Source of the DNA: Chloroflexota bacterium
GTDB taxonomy: Bacteria > Chloroflexota > Anaerolineae > Anaerolineales > Anaerolineaceae
NCBI GenBank assembly: GCA_021825925.1
Contig: JAKAFP010000004.1
Coordinates: 310,001-374,000 of the forward strand
DNA length: 64,000 nucleotides
Direction of reading: 5' to 3'
The number at the start of each line of letters is the position of its first letter. Position 1 is the stretch's first letter. Below, piece by piece: positions 61,821 to 64,000 of the stretch. The notes beneath the pieces are model-generated. The model ran no database searches. It was given only the letters and a program-made list of their open reading frames with translations, and had not been told where the DNA came from. A program made the position numbers and the translations under genes.

Positions 61821-63041
61821 TTAATCGCCGATCCACTCAACGATGGTGGCTTCGCCCTGTCCAACCCCAACGCACAGGGTCGCCAAACCGTAGAAAGGCC
61901 TCGCATCCGACGAGGCCCGTTTTTTCATCTCATGCACAAGGGTGGTGAGGATGCGCGCACCGGAACAGCCCAGCGGATGCCCGAGGGCGATCGCCCCGCC
62001 GTTGACGTTGACCAGCCCTTGATCCAGACCAAGCTCGCGCATGACGGCCAGGGCCTGTACGGCGAAGGCTTCATTCAATTCGGCGAGCTGAATATCCTTG
62101 ATGCTCAATCCAGCGCGTTTGAGGGCTTTTTTGGTGGCCGGGATCGGCCCCATGCCCATGATCCGCGGCTCAACCCCCGCCGTGGCGGATGCCACGATCC
62201 GCACCAGGGGTTTCAACCCCAGGCTTTTGGCCTTTTCAGCGCTCATTAACAACAGGGCGGCCGCTCCGTCATTCATACCAGAGGAATTACCAGCGGTTAC
62301 ACTGCCTTCAACCCGAAAAGCAGGTTTCAACTTGGCCAGCGATTCAAGGGTGGTGTCGCGCCGCGGACGTTCGTCGGTCTCCACCAGCTGCGGCTCGCCT
62401 TTTTTCTGCTGAACCGCCACGGTAACCAGTTCGTCCTTGAACCGGCCTTCATCCATGGCCGCGATGGCGCGGCGGTGGCTTTCAACCGCAAAGCGATCCT
62501 GTTCTTCACGGGTGATGCCGGTTTGAAATGCAATATTTTCGGCCGTTTCACCCATGGCCTGGGTGCCGTAAAGTTCCACCATGCGCGGATTCGGATAACG
62601 CCAACCCAGTGCCGTGTCATAAGCGGTCAAGTTGCCAAAGGCAAATCCGCCTTCGGCTTTGGGCAGCGAATAGGGTGCACGAGACATGCTTTCGACCCCG
62701 CCCGCCAGTATCACTTCGCCTTCACCTGCTTTGATGGCATGAAAAGCCGCATTGACCGCGCTCAACCCTGAAGCACACAAGCGGTTGAAGGTTAACCCCG
62801 GCACATTGACCGGAAAACCCGCCAACAAGGATGCCATGCGCGCGACATTGCGATTGTCTTCGCCTGCCTGGTTGGCGCAGCCCATATAAACATCATCAAT
62901 GGAGAAGCCATCCAAACCGCTGCGTTCTGCCAGTTTGGAAAGGACAAGCGCAGCCAGATCATCTGGTCTCACGCGTGCGAGCAGGCCGCCCAGGGCTCCA
63001 ATCGGAGTCCGAACTGCATCAACGATCACCGCATCAGTCAT
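61821..63041 (-). CDS. Thiolase (acetyl-CoA acetyltransferase / 3-ketoacyl-CoA thiolase)
   Basis: 406 aa. Nucleophilic cysteine C89 in [12 protein letters not shown], catalytic histidine in [12 protein letters not shown] followed by [16 protein letters not shown], and the second cysteine in [27 protein letters not shown] and the long [16 protein letters not shown] loop are closest to PcaF-type 3-oxoadipyl/3-ketoacyl-CoA thiolases. It could take part in acyl-CoA breakdown or acetoacetyl-CoA formation; the adjacent 2-oxoacid oxidoreductase and the acylating aldehyde dehydrogenase supply acyl-CoA elsewhere in the window. Confidence 0.9.
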   Translation of the reverse strand: MTDAVIVDAVRTPIGALGGLLARVRPDDLAALVLSKLAERSGLDGFSIDDVYMGCANQAGEDNRNVARMASLLAGFPVNVPGLTFNRLCASGLSAVNAAFHAIKAGEGEVILAGGVESMSRAPYSLPKAEGGFAFGNLTAYDTALGWRYPNPRMVELYGTQAMGETAENIAFQTGITREEQDRFAVESHRRAIAAMDEGRFKDELVTVAVQQKKGEPQLVETDERPRRDTTLESLAKLKPAFRVEGSVTAGNSSGMNDGAAALLLMSAEKAKSLGLKPLVRIVASATAGVEPRIMGMGPIPATKKALKRAGLSIKDIQLAELNEAFAVQALAVMRELGLDQGLVNVNGGAIALGHPLGCSGARILTTLVHEMKKRASSDARPFYGLATLCVGVGQGEATIVEWIGD

Positions 63042-63383
63042 GGCTTTCCTCCAGGGAAATATTTTGGTAAATTAATTCTATCATTTTTTATTAAGATTTA
63101 TTAATCCTTACAAAACCGTGAAATCAGGATTAGAAACCTTAAAATATCTCTTCTTTAATAACTCGTTCCGTCCCTCTTATGCCAATTGTCCGGTTCCTTT
63201 TTCCCTTTGAAAAAATTGAAATTTGAAATGAATGATGTGTTTTACTTAAAAATGGTTGCAATACACAAGTTTTATGGGTTTTAAACTGAAAATTTATGAG
63301 GACATGGATACAATGCTCAAATGATTGATCACCTAAAGCTTTATAAGTGAATCATCAACATCTCTCACACCAAGAAGGAAATC
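63042..63383. other. Gene-free divergent intergenic region
   Basis: 342 bp of AT-rich sequence between the thiolase (minus) and small membrane protein (plus) genes. AAGAAGGA precedes the plus-strand ATG at 63384. No clear operator, repeat or RNA structure is visible; promoters for both genes must lie here but none stands out. Confidence 0.6.
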
Positions 63384-63626
63384 ATGGAAACTTTTACTTA
63401 CATTGCAGATGCTGTTGTTTGGTTGATGGGCGTCATCGTTCTTATTCGCCTGTTCAAAAAAGGCGGCTTTTTCAAAGGCCTGTTGGGACTGATCTTCATG
63501 CCTTTTACTTACATCTGGGGCTGGATACATGCCAAGGAACATAACCTTAAAACCGTCATGTGGATCTGGACGCTTCTCGTGATCGCAACGGCTGTTCTTA
63601 ACGTCGTCGCCCAAACCGCCGAATAA
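63384..63626 (+). CDS. Small membrane protein of unknown function
   Basis: 80 aa with three hydrophobic stretches (AVVWLMGVIVLIRLF, 9-23; GLLGLIFMPFTYIWGWI, 32-48; TVMWIWTLLVIATAVLNVV, 58-76). Strong ribosome site AAGAAGGA and a canonical terminator follow, so it is likely real. No family recognised. Confidence 0.7.
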   Translation: METFTYIADAVVWLMGVIVLIRLFKKGGFFKGLLGLIFMPFTYIWGWIHAKEHNLKTVMWIWTLLVIATAVLNVVAQTAE

Positions 63627-63642
63627 ATCCTCATCAGACGCT

Positions 63643-63668
63643 ACAGCCGCCATATGGCGGCTGTTTTT
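63643..63668 (+). terminator. Rho-independent terminator
   Basis: ACAGCCGCCAT (63643-63653) and ATGGCGGCTGT (63654-63664) form a perfect palindromic stem, followed by TTTTGTTT, 17 nt after the stop at 63626. Confidence 0.92.
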
Positions 63669-63819
63669 GTTTAACGCAAGTTGTTTTCCAAGGATCACTT
63701 TTTTTGCAGAAATTTTTCATCAAAACCGTGGCACTTTTTGTTTTGGTGATTAAGGTTGTTTCATATATAATCAATAAGAATAAAAAACCATATCTCTGTT
63801 CACATGATCAAGAATAATG

Positions 63820-64000
63820 ATGAATCAGAAAAACAAGTTCCAATCCTTTTCAATCCTTCTCGCAGCATTGCTGACGGCTCAATTACTGGCCGGCTGTGAA
63901 CGCTCAGTCAGCACGGCTGCCTCCGGTAAAACCTACCCCGTTTCACCCACCCTGCTGGCTTTTTACAATCGTTTGGGCGGCGAAGAGGTTCTCGGCCCGG
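63820..64000 (+). CDS. Lipoprotein, N-terminal part (runs off the window)
   Basis: 60 codons are present. A signal peptide (FSILLAALLTAQLLAGC) ends in the lipobox LAGC (Cys about residue 27), followed by TYPVSPTLLAFYNRLGGEEVLGP. FYNRLGGEEVLG-like segments are repeated in Chloroflexota surface lipoproteins. The ATG at 63820 or the one at 63817 is the start. The 3' end lies outside the window. Confidence 0.7.
   Translation, partial: MNQKNKFQSFSILLAALLTAQLLAGCERSVSTAASGKTYPVSPTLLAFYNRLGGEEVLGP

Overview
The window is about 64 kb of a bacterial chromosome. Gene content fits an anaerobic member of the Chloroflexota, class Anaerolineae: proline/threonine-rich lipoproteins, a ferredoxin-linked 2-oxoacid oxidoreductase, corrinoid proteins, molybdenum hydroxylase genes, and VTC/DUF4956 genes. 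That placement is inference from family content; there is no rRNA here. Most genes have moderate-to-high GC codon use. The 12-15.5 kb block and the 6-7.6 kb toxin-antitoxin block are clearly AT-rich and look acquired.

Layout. 1-11.6 kb: a molybdenum hydroxylase neighbourhood: a Mop-like fused [2Fe-2S]/Mo-cofactor subunit (cut by the window edge), XdhC, MoeA and YqeC. Between them lie a methyltransferase, two toxin-antitoxin modules (ParE/Phd type and HicAB), a metal-chelate binding lipoprotein, a DUF364 protein and a PAP2-like membrane protein. 12.1-15.5 kb: a two-gene Gabija-like defence system (OLD-type ATPase/TOPRIM nuclease plus UvrD-like helicase) behind an AT-rich, repeat-bearing 550 bp spacer. 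15.7-17.6 kb: an ABC transporter/YtrA-type GntR operon with a clear operator overlapping its promoter. 17.9-21.1 kb: corrinoid protein, DUF1638 and corrinoid-activation ferredoxin/ATPase, without a methyltransferase. 21.2-28.6 kb: ECF sigma factor with a DUF4367 membrane protein, a large DUF4353-type lipoprotein, VTC polyphosphate-polymerase-like protein, DUF4956 membrane protein and a two-component system.

30-43.2 kb: an amine/amino-acid catabolic locus: three class III aminotransferases (one close to putrescine aminotransferase), a sodium:solute symporter, an APC permease, two paralogous Lrp/AsnC regulators, a saccharopine-dehydrogenase-family enzyme and an acylating aldehyde dehydrogenase. 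Two Lrp promoters and the putrescine-aminotransferase-like upstream region share paired TCGGAA-type boxes at an identical 31 bp spacing, which looks like an undescribed operator. 43.4-49.2 kb: a chemotaxis receptor, a DUF1521 (calcium-triggered self-cleavage type) protein, a TerC protein and a glycosyltransferase-like protein. 49.5-53 kb: the nadC-nadA-nadB operon. 53-58.3 kb: a PAS/GAF/HD-GYP sensor, glutaminyl-tRNA synthetase, and tRNA-Gln(CTG) directly upstream of it. 58.4-63 kb: a four-subunit 2-oxoacid:ferredoxin oxidoreductase operon, a DinB/ClbS-fold protein and a thiolase. The window ends with a small membrane protein and the start of a lipoprotein.

Together, the catabolic locus (amine uptake, transamination, CoA-acylating aldehyde oxidation) and the ferredoxin oxidoreductase and thiolase fit fermentative amino-acid or polyamine use. 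The strongest items for follow-up are the Gabija-like pair, the paired TCGGAA operator, and the DUF1521 protein outside any type III secretion context.
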